In this document: positions 49,452 to 59,924 of the stretch, one piece after another | Position numbering within the stretch: position 1 is the stretch's first letter | How the letters are laid out: the number at the start of each line of letters is the position of its first letter | From: Occultella gossypii | Lineage (GTDB): Bacteria > Actinomycetota > Actinomycetes > Actinomycetales > Beutenbergiaceae | Length of the DNA stretch: 64,000 nt | Direction of reading: 5' to 3' | NCBI RefSeq assembly: GCF_019947135.1 | Contig: NZ_JAGSHT010000001.1 | Span: 62,001 to 126,000, forward strand | The notes under the pieces: model-generated | Seen by the model: the letters and a program-made list of their open reading frames with translations, nothing else | The model's database searches: none | Told to the model about the DNA's origin: nothing | Made by a program: the position numbers and the translations under genes

Positions 49452-50577
49452 GAGCCGCGGCTGGCGGATCGGCCGGATCGGTGGGGCGCCGGTCATCATC
49501 ACCCCCGGCTGGGCGCTCATCGCCGTCGTCCTCGTCGTCACCTTCGCGCCGTGGCTGGACTCGCTGCTCAACCTCGGGTTCGAGGCGTACCTGTGGGCCC
49601 TGGTGCTGCCGGTGCTGCTCCTGGTCTCGGTCCTGGCGCACGAGATCAGCCACGGCCTGATGGCCCGCCGGTTCGGGGTCGGTGTCGGTGAGTACGTGAT
49701 CACCCTCTGGGGTGGCCACACGTCCTTCACGGACGCGATCCGCACGCCCGGCCCGTCCGCCGCGATCTCGGTGGCCGGTCCGCTCGCGAACGTCGCGCTC
49801 GCGCTCCTGACCGCCGGCGGGGCGTACCTCACCGACGGCGTCGCCTCGGTCGCGTTCGCAGCGGCCACCTACTCCAATGGTTTCGTCGCCGTCTTCAACC
49901 TGCTGCCCGCGCTTCCCATGGATGGCGGCAAGCTCCTCGAGGCCCTGATCTGGAAGGTTCGCGGGGACCGGCTGAGCGGCACGATGGCCGCCGGCCGGTG
50001 CGGGCAGGTGGTCGCGATCGCCCTGCCCGTCGTGGTTCTCGGCGGTCCGCTGCTGCAGGGCGGGCGGCCCGACCTGTTCGCTGCGATCTGGTCCCTGCTG
50101 CTGGCCGGGATGCTGTGGAACGGGGCGCACGCCTCGGTCCGGTACGCCCGCGCCCAGCGCAGCGCCCAGGGCATGGACCTGCGCAGGCTCGCCGTCGGGG
50201 CGCATGTGCTGCCCGCCGGCGCGAGCGTCGCCGACGTGGACCGGTCGCTGGCCGGGGCGCCGTCCGTCTCCGTCGTCCTGGTGGACCCCCGGGGGATCCC
50301 GGTCGGACTCGTCGACGCGAGCGCCTTGGCGACCGTGCCCGCCGAGGGCCGCGACGCGGTGCCGGCCACCGCCGTCGCCACCGCCCTTGGCCCGGGCGCC
50401 CTGATCACCCAGCACACCGGACCGGTCGCGGTCGCCCAGGTGGCCCGGGCCGCGAAGGCGGGCGCCGCCACGGTCGTGGTGGTCGGGCTCGACGGCGGGA
50501 CACCGCAGGTCCTCGGGCTGGTTGCCGTGGCCGACGTCGCGCACGCGCTCGCGCCCCGCCGCGGACAGGGCGGATAG
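49429..50577 (+). CDS. Site-2-protease family (M50) intramembrane metalloprotease
   Basis: 382 residues. The zinc motif HEISH is in LLVSVLAHEISHGLMARRFG (residues about 72-76) and the third ligand is in FNLLPALPMDGGKLLEAL. About six hydrophobic segments surround them, and a C-terminal soluble part of about 120 residues resembles paired CBS domains. Such proteases cleave membrane-bound substrates, for instance anti-sigma factors, but no partner is adjacent. ATG 49429, with GGAGAGG before it, lies within the end of the upstream HAD gene. The stop TAG (50575-50577) starts the TAGACT -10 of trmI. Confidence 0.9.
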   Translation: MTTPARTESRGWRIGRIGGAPVIITPGWALIAVVLVVTFAPWLDSLLNLGFEAYLWALVLPVLLLVSVLAHEISHGLMARRFGVGVGEYVITLWGGHTSFTDAIRTPGPSAAISVAGPLANVALALLTAGGAYLTDGVASVAFAAATYSNGFVAVFNLLPALPMDGGKLLEALIWKVRGDRLSGTMAAGRCGQVVAIALPVVVLGGPLLQGGRPDLFAAIWSLLLAGMLWNGAHASVRYARAQRSAQGMDLRRLAVGAHVLPAGASVADVDRSLAGAPSVSVVLVDPRGIPVGLVDASALATVPAEGRDAVPATAVATALGPGALITQHTGPVAVAQVARAAKAGAATVVVVGLDGGTPQVLGLVAVADVAHALAPRRGQGG

Positions 50578-50588
50578 ACTCGCGGCCC

Positions 50589-51617
50589 GTGACTGACGAA
50601 CCCACCGGCGCCACCATCCGCCGCGGCCCGTTCCGCGAGGGCGACAAGGTGCAGCTGACCGACCCGAAGGGCCGGTTGCACACCATCGTGCTGCAGGCGC
50701 AGAAGGTGTTCCACACCCACCGCGGCTCGTTCGACCACGACGTCCTGCTCGGCGCGCCTGAGGGCACCGTCGTGGCCACCACGTCCGGGATCGAATACCT
50801 GGCGCTGCGCCCGCTGCTCTCGGACTACGTGCTGTCCATGCCGCGCGGCGCCGCCGTGATCTACCCCAAGGACGCGGGGCAGATCGTCACGATGGCCGAC
50901 ATCTACCCCGGTGCCCGCGTGGTCGAGGCGGGGGTCGGCTCCGGCGCCCTGTCCCTGTCGCTGCTGCGCGCGGTGGGGGACCGGGGGTCGCTGCTGTCGA
51001 TCGAGCGGCGCGAGGACTTCGCGGCCATCGCCCAAGGCAACGTCGAGGAGTTCTTCGGCGGGGTCCACCCGGCCTGGGACGTGCGGGTCGGCGACCTCGC
51101 GGACGTGCTGCCGGACGCCGTCGAACCCGGATCGGTCGACCGGGTGGTGTTGGACATGCTCGCGCCCTGGGAGAACCTCGGCGTCGTCGCGGACGCGCTC
51201 GCCCCGGGCGGGGTGCTGGTCGCCTATGTCGCGACGGCCACCCAGTTGTCCCGGTTCGCCGAGGATGCCAAGGCCGACGGCCGGTTCACCGAGCCGACGG
51301 CGTGGGAGTCGATGGTGCGCGGGTGGCACCTGGAGGGACTCGCGGTCCGCCCCGAACACCGCATGATCGGGCACACCGGTTTCCTCATCACCACCCGCAG
51401 GATGGCGCCCGGCGTCGTCGCCCCGGTGCGCCGCCGCCGCCCGGCACCGGGTGCCTACGCCGAGTCCGCAGTCTCCTTCGACGAGGACGAGCTGGCCACC
51501 GACCTGGGTCAGCGCGCCATCTCGGACAAGAAGATCCGGCGGGTCCGGCGCGACCTCGACGCCCGCCGGGACCGCCGCGAGGGCGGACCAACCTCTGGAC
51601 CGTCCGACGCGATCTGA
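50589..51617 (+). CDS. trmI: tRNA (adenine(58)-N1)-methyltransferase
   Basis: 342 residues. TrmI methylates A58 in the T-loop of tRNAs using S-adenosylmethionine; homotetramer in the cytoplasm. The N-terminal beta domain ([18 protein letters not shown]) is followed by the Rossmann methyltransferase: [20 protein letters not shown], then [17 protein letters not shown] and the end domain [14 protein letters not shown]. About 45 residues of basic, probably disordered tail follow, beyond the usual family length of about 280. GTG 50589 lies eight bases after TAGACT. It directly precedes the proteasome genes, as in other actinobacteria. Confidence 0.94.
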   Translation: MTDEPTGATIRRGPFREGDKVQLTDPKGRLHTIVLQAQKVFHTHRGSFDHDVLLGAPEGTVVATTSGIEYLALRPLLSDYVLSMPRGAAVIYPKDAGQIVTMADIYPGARVVEAGVGSGALSLSLLRAVGDRGSLLSIERREDFAAIAQGNVEEFFGGVHPAWDVRVGDLADVLPDAVEPGSVDRVVLDMLAPWENLGVVADALAPGGVLVAYVATATQLSRFAEDAKADGRFTEPTAWESMVRGWHLEGLAVRPEHRMIGHTGFLITTRRMAPGVVAPVRRRRPAPGAYAESAVSFDEDELATDLGQRAISDKKIRRVRRDLDARRDRREGGPTSGPSDAI

Positions 51618-51658
51618 TCACACTGACCTACTCTTGTAGCAGAGGCGAGGAGGGTCCG

Positions 51659-53323
51659 ATGGCCGAGCAGAACGAGGTTCCGGGGCGGGTGTCGAGCACC
51701 CCCCGCGAGCGCGAGCTCGAGAAGAAGGCCATCGATCTGGCCGGCAAGAACGAGCGTCTCGTGACCGCGCTGACGTCCGCGCGCTCGCAGCTGGTGGAGA
51801 TGCGCACCCAGCTCGAGGAGATGACGAAGCCGCCCGGCAGTTACGCGATCCACCTGCATGACCACGGGGACCGCACCGTCGACGTGATGTCCTCCGGGCG
51901 CAAGCTCCGGGTCGGGGTGGCCCCGAGCGTGGACATCGAGACGCTGCGGCCCGGGCAGGAGGTCCAGCTCAACGAGGCGATGACTGTGGTCGCCGCGGGT
52001 GGGTACGAGCCGGTCGGTGAGCTGGTCACCGTGAAGGAGGCGCTCGACGGCGGTCGCGTCCTGGTCCTCGGGCGTGCCGACGAGGAGCGGGTGGTGCGGC
52101 TCGCCGGGCCGTTGCAGGACGTCACCGTTCGCGTCGGAGACACCCTCACCGTCGACGCCCGCACCGGCTTCGCGTTCGAACGGATCCCACGCTCGGAGGT
52201 CGAGGACCTCATGCTCGAGGAGGTCCCGGACGTCGACTACGCCGACATCGGTGGGCTGGCGGCCCAGATCGAGCAGATCAAGGACGCCGTGGAACTGCCG
52301 TTCCTGCACCCCGACCTGTTCCGCGAGCACGGGCTGAAGCCGCCGAAGGGCCTGCTGCTGTACGGCCCGCCCGGCTGCGGCAAGACGCTGATCGCGAAGG
52401 CCGTCGCGACGTCGCTGGCCGAGACCGCGGCCGCGCAGGGCGGTGGCGCGGCACCGGGGGCGGCGCGCAGCTACTTCCTGAACGTCAAGGGCCCGGAGCT
52501 GCTGAACAAGTTCGTCGGTGAGACCGAGCGGCACATCCGGCTGATCTTCTCCAGGGCCCGGGAGAAGGCCTCGCAGGGCATCCCGGTGGTCGTGTTCTTC
52601 GACGAGATGGAGTCGCTGTTCCGGACCCGCGGGACCGGCGTGTCCAGCGACGTCGAGACCACCATCGTGCCCCAGCTCCTCAGTGAGATCGACGGCGTGG
52701 AGCGGCTCGAGAACGTCATCGTGATCGGTGCCTCCAACCGGGAGGACATGATCGACCCGGCCATCCTGCGGCCCGGTCGCCTGGACGTGAAGATCAAGAT
52801 CGAGCGGCCCGACGCCGAGGCGGCCCGGGACATCTTCACGAAGTATCTGACCCCGGACCTGCCGATCCACCCGGACGATCTGGCCGAGCACGGCGGGGAC
52901 GCGGCGGCGGTCGTCGAGGCGATGATCGAGCGGACCGTGGGCCGGATGTACTCGGAGGAGCCCGAGAACCAGTTCCTCGAGGTCACCTACGCGAGCGGCG
53001 ACAAGGAGATCCTCTACTTCAAGGACTTCAACTCCGGGGCCGTGGTTCAGAACATCGTCGACCGGGCGAAGAAGAGCGCCATCAAGGACCTGCTCGCCAC
53101 CGGCGTGCGTGGGATCCGGGTGGAACACCTCCTCGACGCGTGCGTGGCGGAGTTCAAGGAGAGCGAGGATCTCCCGAACACCACCAACCCCGACGACTGG
53201 GCGCGGGTGTCCGGCAAGAAGGGTGAGCGGATCGTGTTCATCCGCACGATCGTGCAGAAGAAGGGCAACCCCGAGGCGGGGCGCACCATCGAGAACCTCA
53301 ACCCCACGGGCCAGTACCTGTAG
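51659..53323 (+). CDS. mpa: Proteasome-associated AAA ATPase (Mpa/ARC)
   Basis: 554 residues. Hexameric ring that recognises Pup through its N-terminal coiled coil, unfolds the tagged protein and passes it to the 20S core. The coiled coil spans residues about 14-57 ([20 protein letters not shown]), followed by two OB domains and the AAA module: Walker [19 protein letters not shown], Walker [12 protein letters not shown] and the arginine-finger region [10 protein letters not shown]. It ends in GQYL, the C-terminal Tyr motif that docks into the core. ATG 51659 follows GAGGAGGG. Between Walker A and B is a Gly/Ala-rich insertion ([13 protein letters not shown]). Confidence 0.96.
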   Translation: MAEQNEVPGRVSSTPRERELEKKAIDLAGKNERLVTALTSARSQLVEMRTQLEEMTKPPGSYAIHLHDHGDRTVDVMSSGRKLRVGVAPSVDIETLRPGQEVQLNEAMTVVAAGGYEPVGELVTVKEALDGGRVLVLGRADEERVVRLAGPLQDVTVRVGDTLTVDARTGFAFERIPRSEVEDLMLEEVPDVDYADIGGLAAQIEQIKDAVELPFLHPDLFREHGLKPPKGLLLYGPPGCGKTLIAKAVATSLAETAAAQGGGAAPGAARSYFLNVKGPELLNKFVGETERHIRLIFSRAREKASQGIPVVVFFDEMESLFRTRGTGVSSDVETTIVPQLLSEIDGVERLENVIVIGASNREDMIDPAILRPGRLDVKIKIERPDAEAARDIFTKYLTPDLPIHPDDLAEHGGDAAAVVEAMIERTVGRMYSEEPENQFLEVTYASGDKEILYFKDFNSGAVVQNIVDRAKKSAIKDLLATGVRGIRVEHLLDACVAEFKESEDLPNTTNPDDWARVSGKKGERIVFIRTIVQKKGNPEAGRTIENLNPTGQYL

Positions 53324-53383
53324 GTGCTCCGTCCCCTGGTGGGGCGCGCGGAGGCTCGGGCCCGACGGAACTAGGGTGGGCCC

Positions 53384-55075
53384 GTGACTGTGCGACGCAT
53401 CATGGGTATCGAGACCGAGTACGGCATCCTCGGGATCGGCAATCCCGGCGCGAACCCGATGCTGATGTCCGCGCAGGTGGTCACGGCCTATGCGAACGAG
53501 GGCATCCACGGCGGTTCGCGGGCGCGCTGGGACTACCAGGACGAGGACCCGCTGCGGGACGCCCGCGGGTGGAGCCTGGACCGTTCCTCGGCGCACCCCA
53601 GCCAGCTCACCGACAACCCGAGCCGGCCCGCGCCGGACGGTGACGGTCCCGGCAACGGCAGCGCCGGCAGCGCTGCGGGCGGCGACGAGGCCACCGGCGG
53701 GAACTGGGGCGGTGTGACCCAGCGACGGCGCCCCGCCCCGCAGCCGGAACCTGCGACGGTCGCGAACGTGATCCTGCCGAACGGGGCCAGGTACTACGTC
53801 GACCATGCGCACCCGGAGTACTCCAGCCCGGAGGTCACCAGCCCGCTCGACGCGGTGCGCTGGGACCGGGCCGGCGAGGAGGTCCTGCTCCGGTCGGCGC
53901 GGCTGCTCGCCCAGATCCCTGGCATGCCCCAGGTGGCGCTGTACAAGAACAACACGGACGGCAAGGGCGCCAGCTACGGCACCCACGAGAACTACCTCGT
54001 GGGCCGCGAGGTGCCGTTCGACGACATCATCGACTACCTCACCCCGTTCCTGGTGACCCGGCCCGTCTTCTGCGGCGCGGGCCGCCTCGGCCGGGGTCAG
54101 CGCGGTGAGCAGGCCGGCTACCAGATCTCCCAGCGGGCCGACTTCATCGAGGCGGAGGTCGGGCTCGAGACGACGCTGCGCCGTCCGATCATCAACACCC
54201 GGGACGAGCCGCACGCGGACGCCACCCGGTACCGGCGCCTGCACGTCATCGTCGGGGACGCGAACATGCACGAGGTGTCCACCTACCTGAAGCTCGGCAC
54301 CACCTCCGTGCTGCTGTGGCTGCTTGAGCAGGGCCAGGTGCCCCTTGAGCTGAGCGCGCTCCGGCTCGCCGACCCGGTCGGCGCGGCCCACGCCGTCAGC
54401 CACGACCTCACGCTCGGCAGCCCGCTCGACCTGGCCGACGGCCGCCGGATGACGGCTCTGCAGATCCAACGCGTCTACGTCGACGTGATCACCGCCGCCG
54501 TCGGCGCCCACGCCGAGCGCACCGGCACCGCGCCGGACACCCAGACCGCGGATGTCCTGGCCCGCTGGTCCGACCTGGTCACCCGGCTGGCCGACGCCCC
54601 CGCATCCTGCGCCCGGGAGGTCGAGTGGCTCGCGAAGCTGCGGGTCCTGGACGGGATGCGGACCCGGGACGACCTGCCCTGGGACCACCCGCGGCTGGCG
54701 GCGCTGGACCTGCAGTGGTCCGACCTGCGGCCCGAGCGCGGCATCTACGCGAAGATGGCCGCCGCCCGGGCCGTGGAACGGCTCGTCGATCCGGCCGACG
54801 TCGAGCGCGCCATCACCCACCCGCCCGAGGACACCCGCGCCTACTTCCGCGGTGAGGCGATCCGCCGGTTCCCGGACGCGATCAGCGCCGCGAACTGGGA
54901 CGCGATCGTCTTCGACGTGCCCGGGCAGGCGCACCTGCAGCGGGTCCCGACGTCGGACCCCCTGCGAGGCACCCGGCGGCACGTCGGCGACCTGCTCGAC
55001 GCCCACGCGGACGCGGGCTCGTTGTTGCGTGCGCTGACCGCCGTGCCGCCTCCGGCGGAGGAGTCTGGGACGTAG
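53384..55075 (+). CDS. dop: Pup deamidase/depupylase Dop
   Basis: 563 residues, carboxylate-amine-ligase (glutamine-synthetase-like) fold. Dop converts the C-terminal Gln of Pup to Glu and removes Pup from substrates. It starts [20 protein letters not shown]; the catalytic Asp is in [14 protein letters not shown], and [14 protein letters not shown] matches the ligase family. The Dop loop after residue about 50 is unusually long: a Gly/Ala/Pro-rich stretch (residues about 85-120, [20 protein letters not shown]) is inserted, making the protein about 60 residues longer than usual. GTG 53384 lies six bases after TAGGGT. Its TAG stop begins the TAGGAT -10 in front of pup. Confidence 0.95.
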   Translation: MTVRRIMGIETEYGILGIGNPGANPMLMSAQVVTAYANEGIHGGSRARWDYQDEDPLRDARGWSLDRSSAHPSQLTDNPSRPAPDGDGPGNGSAGSAAGGDEATGGNWGGVTQRRRPAPQPEPATVANVILPNGARYYVDHAHPEYSSPEVTSPLDAVRWDRAGEEVLLRSARLLAQIPGMPQVALYKNNTDGKGASYGTHENYLVGREVPFDDIIDYLTPFLVTRPVFCGAGRLGRGQRGEQAGYQISQRADFIEAEVGLETTLRRPIINTRDEPHADATRYRRLHVIVGDANMHEVSTYLKLGTTSVLLWLLEQGQVPLELSALRLADPVGAAHAVSHDLTLGSPLDLADGRRMTALQIQRVYVDVITAAVGAHAERTGTAPDTQTADVLARWSDLVTRLADAPASCAREVEWLAKLRVLDGMRTRDDLPWDHPRLAALDLQWSDLRPERGIYAKMAAARAVERLVDPADVERAITHPPEDTRAYFRGEAIRRFPDAISAANWDAIVFDVPGQAHLQRVPTSDPLRGTRRHVGDLLDAHADAGSLLRALTAVPPPAEESGT

Positions 55076-55113
55076 GATCGAACCACCCGCGTCAGCGCCA
55101 CGAGGAGGACATC

Positions 55114-55311
55114 TTGGCAGCACGGCAGTACGACCAGCGCAACACCCCCGAGCCTCGGCCGGACGACGAGCCCGCGGGCCCGCCGCCCACCGCAGGGAGC
55201 GCGAGCGCCCGCGATGCGGAGGTGGACTCGCTGCTGGACGAGATCGACGATGTGCTCGAGACGAACGCGGAGACCTTCGTGCGGGGCTTCGTCCAGAAGG
55301 GCGGCCAATGA
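55114..55311 (+). CDS. pup: Prokaryotic ubiquitin-like protein Pup
   Basis: 65 residues, disordered small protein attached to lysines of proteins to be degraded. The helix that binds Mpa is in [20 protein letters not shown]. It ends QKGGQ, so it must be deamidated by Dop before PafA can use it. The start is a TTG codon at 55114, supported by GAGGAGG seven bases upstream and by the usual length of 60-65; there is no in-frame ATG or GTG nearby. A TAGGAT hexamer (55073-55078) overlapping the dop stop is a possible -10. The stop overlaps the prcB ATG. Confidence 0.93.
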   Translation: MAARQYDQRNTPEPRPDDEPAGPPPTAGSASARDAEVDSLLDEIDDVLETNAETFVRGFVQKGGQ

Positions 55312-56114
55312 CGGCCGAGTTCGGCGACCGGCTCCCGGCCGCGTTCTCCCGACCCGGTAGTTCGTCGTTCGTCGATTTCCTCGCCGACCATGCCCCGAAC
55401 CTGCTGCCGGGTCGCGGGCCGGCCCCGATCGGCTCCGTCGAGACCCCGCACGCGACCACGATCGTTGCGCTCACCTACGACGGTGGGATCGTCATGGCGG
55501 GGGACCGGCGCGCCACGATGGGCTCGACGATCGCGCACCGGAAGATGGAGAAGGTCTTCTCGGCCGACGACTACTCCGCGGTGGGTATCGCGGGAACCGC
55601 CGGGGTCGCCGTCGAACTGGTCCGCCTGTTCCAGCTCGAGCTCGAACACTTCGAGAAGATCGAGGGCACGCTGCTGTCCCTGGAGGGCAAGGCGAACCGG
55701 CTCGCCACGATGGTCCGGGCCGGCCTGCCGATGGCGTTGCAGGGGCTCGCCGCCGTCCCGCTGTTCGGGGGCTACGACGAGCTGCGCTCCGAGGGCCGGA
55801 TCTTCTCCTACGACGTGGCCGGCGGTCGGTACGAGGAACAGGACTTCCACGCGATCGGCTCCGGCTCCGTGCACGCCCGAGGCTCCATGAAGAAGCTCTG
55901 GGCGCCGGGACTCGGGGCCGAGGAGGCCGTACGGACCGCGGTGCACGCGCTCATCGACGCCGCCGACGAGGACTCGGCCACCGGCGGACCGGACGTGGCC
56001 CGCGGCATCTACCCGATCGTCGCCGTGGTGGACTCCGGCGGGTACCGGCGGGTGAGCGATTCCGACCTCGCCGCCGTGGTTCGCGCGATCACCATGGGAG
56101 GGGACCAGTCATGA
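55308..56114 (+). CDS. prcB: 20S proteasome beta subunit
   Basis: 268 residues. The catalytic N-terminal nucleophile is Thr50, exposed after self-cleavage of the propeptide (residues 1-49) at PHA/TTIVAL. Other active-site residues are [13 protein letters not shown] (Asp and Lys region) and GTAG. In most homologues a Gly precedes the Thr; here it is Ala. The subunits form the inner two rings of the 20S core, with PrcA outside. ATG 55308 overlaps the pup stop, and the stop overlaps prcA, so expression of the three is coupled. Confidence 0.96.
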   Translation: MTAEFGDRLPAAFSRPGSSSFVDFLADHAPNLLPGRGPAPIGSVETPHATTIVALTYDGGIVMAGDRRATMGSTIAHRKMEKVFSADDYSAVGIAGTAGVAVELVRLFQLELEHFEKIEGTLLSLEGKANRLATMVRAGLPMALQGLAAVPLFGGYDELRSEGRIFSYDVAGGRYEEQDFHAIGSGSVHARGSMKKLWAPGLGAEEAVRTAVHALIDAADEDSATGGPDVARGIYPIVAVVDSGGYRRVSDSDLAAVVRAITMGGDQS

Positions 56115-56824
56115 CGCAGCCGTTCTACGTCTCGCCCGAACAACTCATGAAGGACCGGGCGGACTTCGCGCGCAAGGGCATCGCCCGGGGCCGGTCGGTG
56201 ATCGTGGTCGGGTACCGCGGCGGCATCGCGTTCGTCACCGAGAACACGTCCCGCGCCCTGCACAAGATCAGCGAGATCTACGACCGGATTGGCTTCGCCG
56301 CGGTGGGCAAGTACAACGAGTTCGAGAACCTGCGGGTGGCCGGGGTCCGGTACGCCGACCTGCGCGGGTACTCCTACGACCGCGTCGACGTCAGCGCGCG
56401 TGGCCTCGCGAACGCGTACGCACAGACCATGGGTGCGGTGTTCACGACCGAGTCCAAGCCGCTCGAGGTCGAGCTCGCCGTCGCCGAGGTGGCCGCCACG
56501 CAGGCCGGCGACCAGATCTACCGGCTGGGCTACGACGGCTCGGTCGCCGAGGAGCCCGGCTTCGTGGTGATGGGCGGCGCGGCGGAACGCCTCGGCGCCC
56601 TGGTCCGCGAGGAGTGGACCGAGGACCTCACGCTGGCCGAGGTGCTCGGCCTGGCCGTGCGCGTGCTGGGCGCCGGCGAGGAGGAGGACGGCTCGGCCGA
56701 CCGGGTCCTTGCCCCGGCCAGCCTGGAGGCCGCCGTGCTCGACCGGCACCGGCCCCGGCGTGCGTTCCAGCGGCTGAGCGTCCCGGCCCTCACCGACCTG
56801 CTGCCGGGCGCGGAGCAGAAATGA
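56111..56824 (+). CDS. prcA: 20S proteasome alpha subunit
   Basis: 237 residues. It forms the outer rings and the gate of the 20S core. It starts [20 protein letters not shown], a gating N-terminus without the catalytic Thr; [20 protein letters not shown] begins the fold. The C-terminal part has a Glu/Asp-rich loop ([12 protein letters not shown]). The ATG overlaps the prcB stop and the stop overlaps the pafA start. The two subunits are similar in overall fold but PrcA lacks the propeptide, as expected. Confidence 0.95.
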   Translation: MTQPFYVSPEQLMKDRADFARKGIARGRSVIVVGYRGGIAFVTENTSRALHKISEIYDRIGFAAVGKYNEFENLRVAGVRYADLRGYSYDRVDVSARGLANAYAQTMGAVFTTESKPLEVELAVAEVAATQAGDQIYRLGYDGSVAEEPGFVVMGGAAERLGALVREEWTEDLTLAEVLGLAVRVLGAGEEEDGSADRVLAPASLEAAVLDRHRPRRAFQRLSVPALTDLLPGAEQK

Positions 56825-58227
56825 AGATCCGCCGCATCTTCGGCCTGGAGACCGAGTTCGGCGTCACCTGCGCCGCTCCGGAGGGCCGGGGCCTGTCCGC
56901 CGAGGAGGTCGCCCGGTACCTGTTCCGCAAGGTGGTGGCGTGGGGCCGCTCCTCGAACGTGTTCCTCGGCAACGGCTCCCGCCTGTATCTGGACGTGGGC
57001 TCCCACCCGGAGTACGCCACCGCGGAGTGCGACGACCTGCGCCAGCTCGTCTACCACGACAAGGCCGGCGAGCGCATCCTCGAGGGCCTGGTCGCCGACG
57101 CCCAGGAACGCCTCGACGCCGAGGGCATCCCCGGCCGGATCCACCTCTTCAAGAACAACCTGGACTCCGCGGGGAACTCCTACGGCTGCCACGAGAACTA
57201 CCTGATCCGCAGGCGCGGGGACTTCGCCAGGACCGCCGAGGTACTCGTCCCGTTCCTGATCACCCGGCAGATCCTCACCGGTGCCGGGCACATCCTGACC
57301 ACGCCCCGCGGGCCGACGTACTGCTTCTCGCAGCGCGCGGATCACCTGTGGGAGGCGACCAGCTCGGCGACCACCCGGTCCCGGCCGATCATCAACACCC
57401 GCGACGAACCGCACGCCGACGCAGACCTGTACCGCCGCCTTCACGTCATCTCCGGCGACTCCTCGATGTCGGAGACCACCACCATGCTCAAGGTGGGCAT
57501 GACCGACATCGTGCTGCGGATGCTCGAGGCCGGCCATATCTTCGGCGACATGAACCTGGAGAACCCGGTGCGGGCGATCCGGGAGATCTCCCACGACATC
57601 ACCGGTACCAAGCAGGTGACGCTGGCCCGCGGCACGAAGGTGACCGCGGTCGAGCTGCAGGAGTCGTACCTGCAACGGGCCCGGGACTTCATCGCCGAGG
57701 CGCCCGAGGGGGGCCCGCACGACGAGTGGGTCCTGGAGCTGTGGGGTCGCGGGCTGGACGCACTCCGCAGCGGGGACCTCAGCCTCGTGGACCGGGACCT
57801 GGACTGGGCCATCAAGAAGCGCCTCGTCGACCGGTACGTCGAGGCCCACGACGTGCCGTTGTCCGACCCGCGGGTGCAGCGCCTGGACCTGGCCTACCAC
57901 GACATCTCCCGCACCGACGGCCTGTTCGCCCGCCTCGCCGCGCGCGGCATGGTCAGCCGGGTCGTCACCGACGACGAGATCGACGCGGCCACCACCGAGC
58001 CGCCGCAGACCACCCGGGCCAAGCTCCGCGGTGACTTCGTGACCGCGGCGACCGCCCGCCGTCGCGACTACACGGTCGACTGGGTGCACCTGAAGCTCAA
58101 CGACAACGCCGGCCGGACCGTGCTCTGCAAGGACCCGTTCCGCAACGTCGACGAGCGCGTGGACCGGCTGATCGCGAGCCTCGATCCACCGGCGCAGACG
58201 CAGGGGACTCCCAGCCTCGCCCCGTAG
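56821..58227 (+). CDS. pafA: Pup ligase PafA
   Basis: 468 residues. PafA couples the C-terminal Glu of deamidated Pup to lysine side chains using ATP; same fold as Dop. It starts [20 protein letters not shown] and has the catalytic Asp in [35 protein letters not shown] and [14 protein letters not shown]. It lacks the Dop loop, which separates it from Dop. ATG 56821 overlaps the prcA stop. Its TAG stop (58225-58227) is the start of the TAGACT -10 of the next gene, so the FKBP gene can be transcribed on its own. Confidence 0.96.
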   Translation: MKIRRIFGLETEFGVTCAAPEGRGLSAEEVARYLFRKVVAWGRSSNVFLGNGSRLYLDVGSHPEYATAECDDLRQLVYHDKAGERILEGLVADAQERLDAEGIPGRIHLFKNNLDSAGNSYGCHENYLIRRRGDFARTAEVLVPFLITRQILTGAGHILTTPRGPTYCFSQRADHLWEATSSATTRSRPIINTRDEPHADADLYRRLHVISGDSSMSETTTMLKVGMTDIVLRMLEAGHIFGDMNLENPVRAIREISHDITGTKQVTLARGTKVTAVELQESYLQRARDFIAEAPEGGPHDEWVLELWGRGLDALRSGDLSLVDRDLDWAIKKRLVDRYVEAHDVPLSDPRVQRLDLAYHDISRTDGLFARLAARGMVSRVVTDDEIDAATTEPPQTTRAKLRGDFVTAATARRRDYTVDWVHLKLNDNAGRTVLCKDPFRNVDERVDRLIASLDPPAQTQGTPSLAP

Positions 58228-58238
58228 ACTCAACGATC

Positions 58239-59141
58239 ATGCCCGCTCCTCGACGACCCCACGGCCCCGGTCCGGTGGGGATGCTGGTCCTGCGTCTGCT
58301 GGCCGTGATGGCCCTGCTGACCGTGGCCGCTTGCGCCCCCGACGAACCCGAGCCGACCGGGATCGACCTGGTCAGCGTGGGTGGCAACTTCGGTGCGCAC
58401 CCGCAGGTGACCTTCGACGCCCCGCTCGATGTCACCGAGACCGACACCGAGGAACTGATCACCGGCGAGGGCACTGTGCTCGTCGACGGCGCAGCCGTGA
58501 TGGTCTCCTTCCTCGCCCTGGACGCGGTCACCGGTGAGGTGATCGAGGACACGTTCAGCGCCCAGCCCGAGGTGATCCTGCTCACCGAGGCCGAAGCCGG
58601 GCCGCTGTACGAGGACCTGCTCGGTCGCACCGAAGGATCCCGGCTGTTGCGCGTGGAGGTCGGCACCACCACCAAGCCGAACCCGCTGGTACTGGTCTAC
58701 GACATCCTGCACACCCGCGCGTGGGGTGAGGAGGTGCCCGCGGTCGCAGGCATGCCGGTGGTGACCCGCAGCCAGACCGGCGAACCCACCGTGACCATCC
58801 CGGACTCCGCGGCGCCCGTGGACCTGAGCGTGGTGCCGCTGATCCGGGGCGACGGCGCCCAGGTACGTTCCGGACTGGCCGTCACCGTCCGCTACACCAC
58901 GGTCGCGTGGAGCACCGGGGCGGTCGTCGAGTCGACCTGGGGGGAGGGGCAGGCGCCGACCACGGTGGCGTTCACCGGGCTCATCCAGGGCTGGCAGGAG
59001 GGCCTGGTCGACGAGACCGTCGGCTCCCAGGTGATGCTGGTGGTGCCGCCCGAGCAGGCGTTCGGTGACGATACGCTCGTCTATGTGATCGACGTGCTCG
59101 CAGTCTCCGCCCTGACCGGTACCGACGGGGCGGGCGAGTGA
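58239..59141 (+). CDS. FKBP-type peptidyl-prolyl isomerase, lipoprotein
   Basis: 300 residues. A signal peptide ends in a lipobox (LTVAAC, Cys near 32), so it is anchored outside the cell membrane. The C-terminal FKBP domain (residues about 200-295) has [38 protein letters not shown] and [10 protein letters not shown], typical of the fold; an N-terminal half ([20 protein letters not shown]) looks like a second, degenerate FKBP-like domain. It probably helps folding of exported proteins. ATG 58239 lies eight bases after TAGACT. It commonly follows pafA in actinobacteria. The hisF start overlaps its stop. Confidence 0.88.
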   Translation: MPAPRRPHGPGPVGMLVLRLLAVMALLTVAACAPDEPEPTGIDLVSVGGNFGAHPQVTFDAPLDVTETDTEELITGEGTVLVDGAAVMVSFLALDAVTGEVIEDTFSAQPEVILLTEAEAGPLYEDLLGRTEGSRLLRVEVGTTTKPNPLVLVYDILHTRAWGEEVPAVAGMPVVTRSQTGEPTVTIPDSAAPVDLSVVPLIRGDGAQVRSGLAVTVRYTTVAWSTGAVVESTWGEGQAPTTVAFTGLIQGWQEGLVDETVGSQVMLVVPPEQAFGDDTLVYVIDVLAVSALTGTDGAGE

Positions 59142-59908
59142 GCCTCGCGCTGCGGGTGATCCCCTGCCTGGACGTGAATGCGGGCCGCGTCGTCAAGGGC
59201 GTGAACTTCGAGAACCTGCGCGACGCCGGGGACCCGGTCGAGCTGGCCCACCGCTACGACGCCGAGGGCGCCGACGAGGTGACGTTCCTCGACGTGAGCG
59301 CCTCCACCGAGGGTCGGGCGACCACACTGGAGATCGTCGCCCGCACCGCCGAGGAGGTCTTCGTGCCGCTCACGGTGGGTGGTGGGGTGCGCAGCACCGA
59401 CGACGTGGACGCCCTGCTGCGCGCCGGCGCGGACAAGGTCGGCATCAACACGGCCGCCATCGCCCGCCCGGAGCTCATCGCCGAGGTGGCGCACCGGTTC
59501 GGCTCCCAGGTGCTGGTGCTGTCCGTGGACGCCCGCCGCACGCCCGACGGCGTCAGCACGCCTTCCGGGTACGAGGTCACCACCCACGGGGGTCGCCGGG
59601 GCACCGGCATCGACGCGCTCGACTGGGTCGGCCGGGCCCAGGACGCCGGTGTCGGAGAGATCCTCCTGAACTCCATCGACGCCGACGGCACCACGGCCGG
59701 GTTCGACCTCGAGATGCTCACCGAGGTGCGTGCGCGGGTCCAGGTGCCGCTGATCGCCAGCGGCGGCGCCGGCACGGCCGACCACTTCGTCGAGGCGGCC
59801 CGCACCGGCGCCGACGCGCTGCTCGCGGCGAGCGTGTTCCACTACCGCACCCTCACGATCGGCGAGGTCAAGGACCACCTGCGCGCGGCCGGCTTCGAGG
59901 TGCGCTGA
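59138..59908 (+). CDS. hisF: Imidazole glycerol phosphate synthase subunit HisF
   Basis: 256 residues, TIM barrel cyclase that, with HisH, makes imidazole glycerol phosphate and AICAR in histidine synthesis. It starts [20 protein letters not shown], with catalytic Asp11 in CLDV and Asp about 130 in VLSVDARR; the phosphate sites are VGGGVRS and ASGGAGT. Start GTG 59138 overlaps the FKBP stop by four bases, suggesting co-transcription. The remaining his genes are outside the window, and the following gene is on the other strand. Confidence 0.95.
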   Translation: MSLALRVIPCLDVNAGRVVKGVNFENLRDAGDPVELAHRYDAEGADEVTFLDVSASTEGRATTLEIVARTAEEVFVPLTVGGGVRSTDDVDALLRAGADKVGINTAAIARPELIAEVAHRFGSQVLVLSVDARRTPDGVSTPSGYEVTTHGGRRGTGIDALDWVGRAQDAGVGEILLNSIDADGTTAGFDLEMLTEVRARVQVPLIASGGAGTADHFVEAARTGADALLAASVFHYRTLTIGEVKDHLRAAGFEVR

Positions 59909-59924
59909 CCGCAGGGGTCGAGCG

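Noticed and set aside
51509-55474. 1321-residue minus-strand frame across mpa and dop
   Set aside because: It is antisense to two unmistakable proteasome genes and has an antisense-type composition with no domain.
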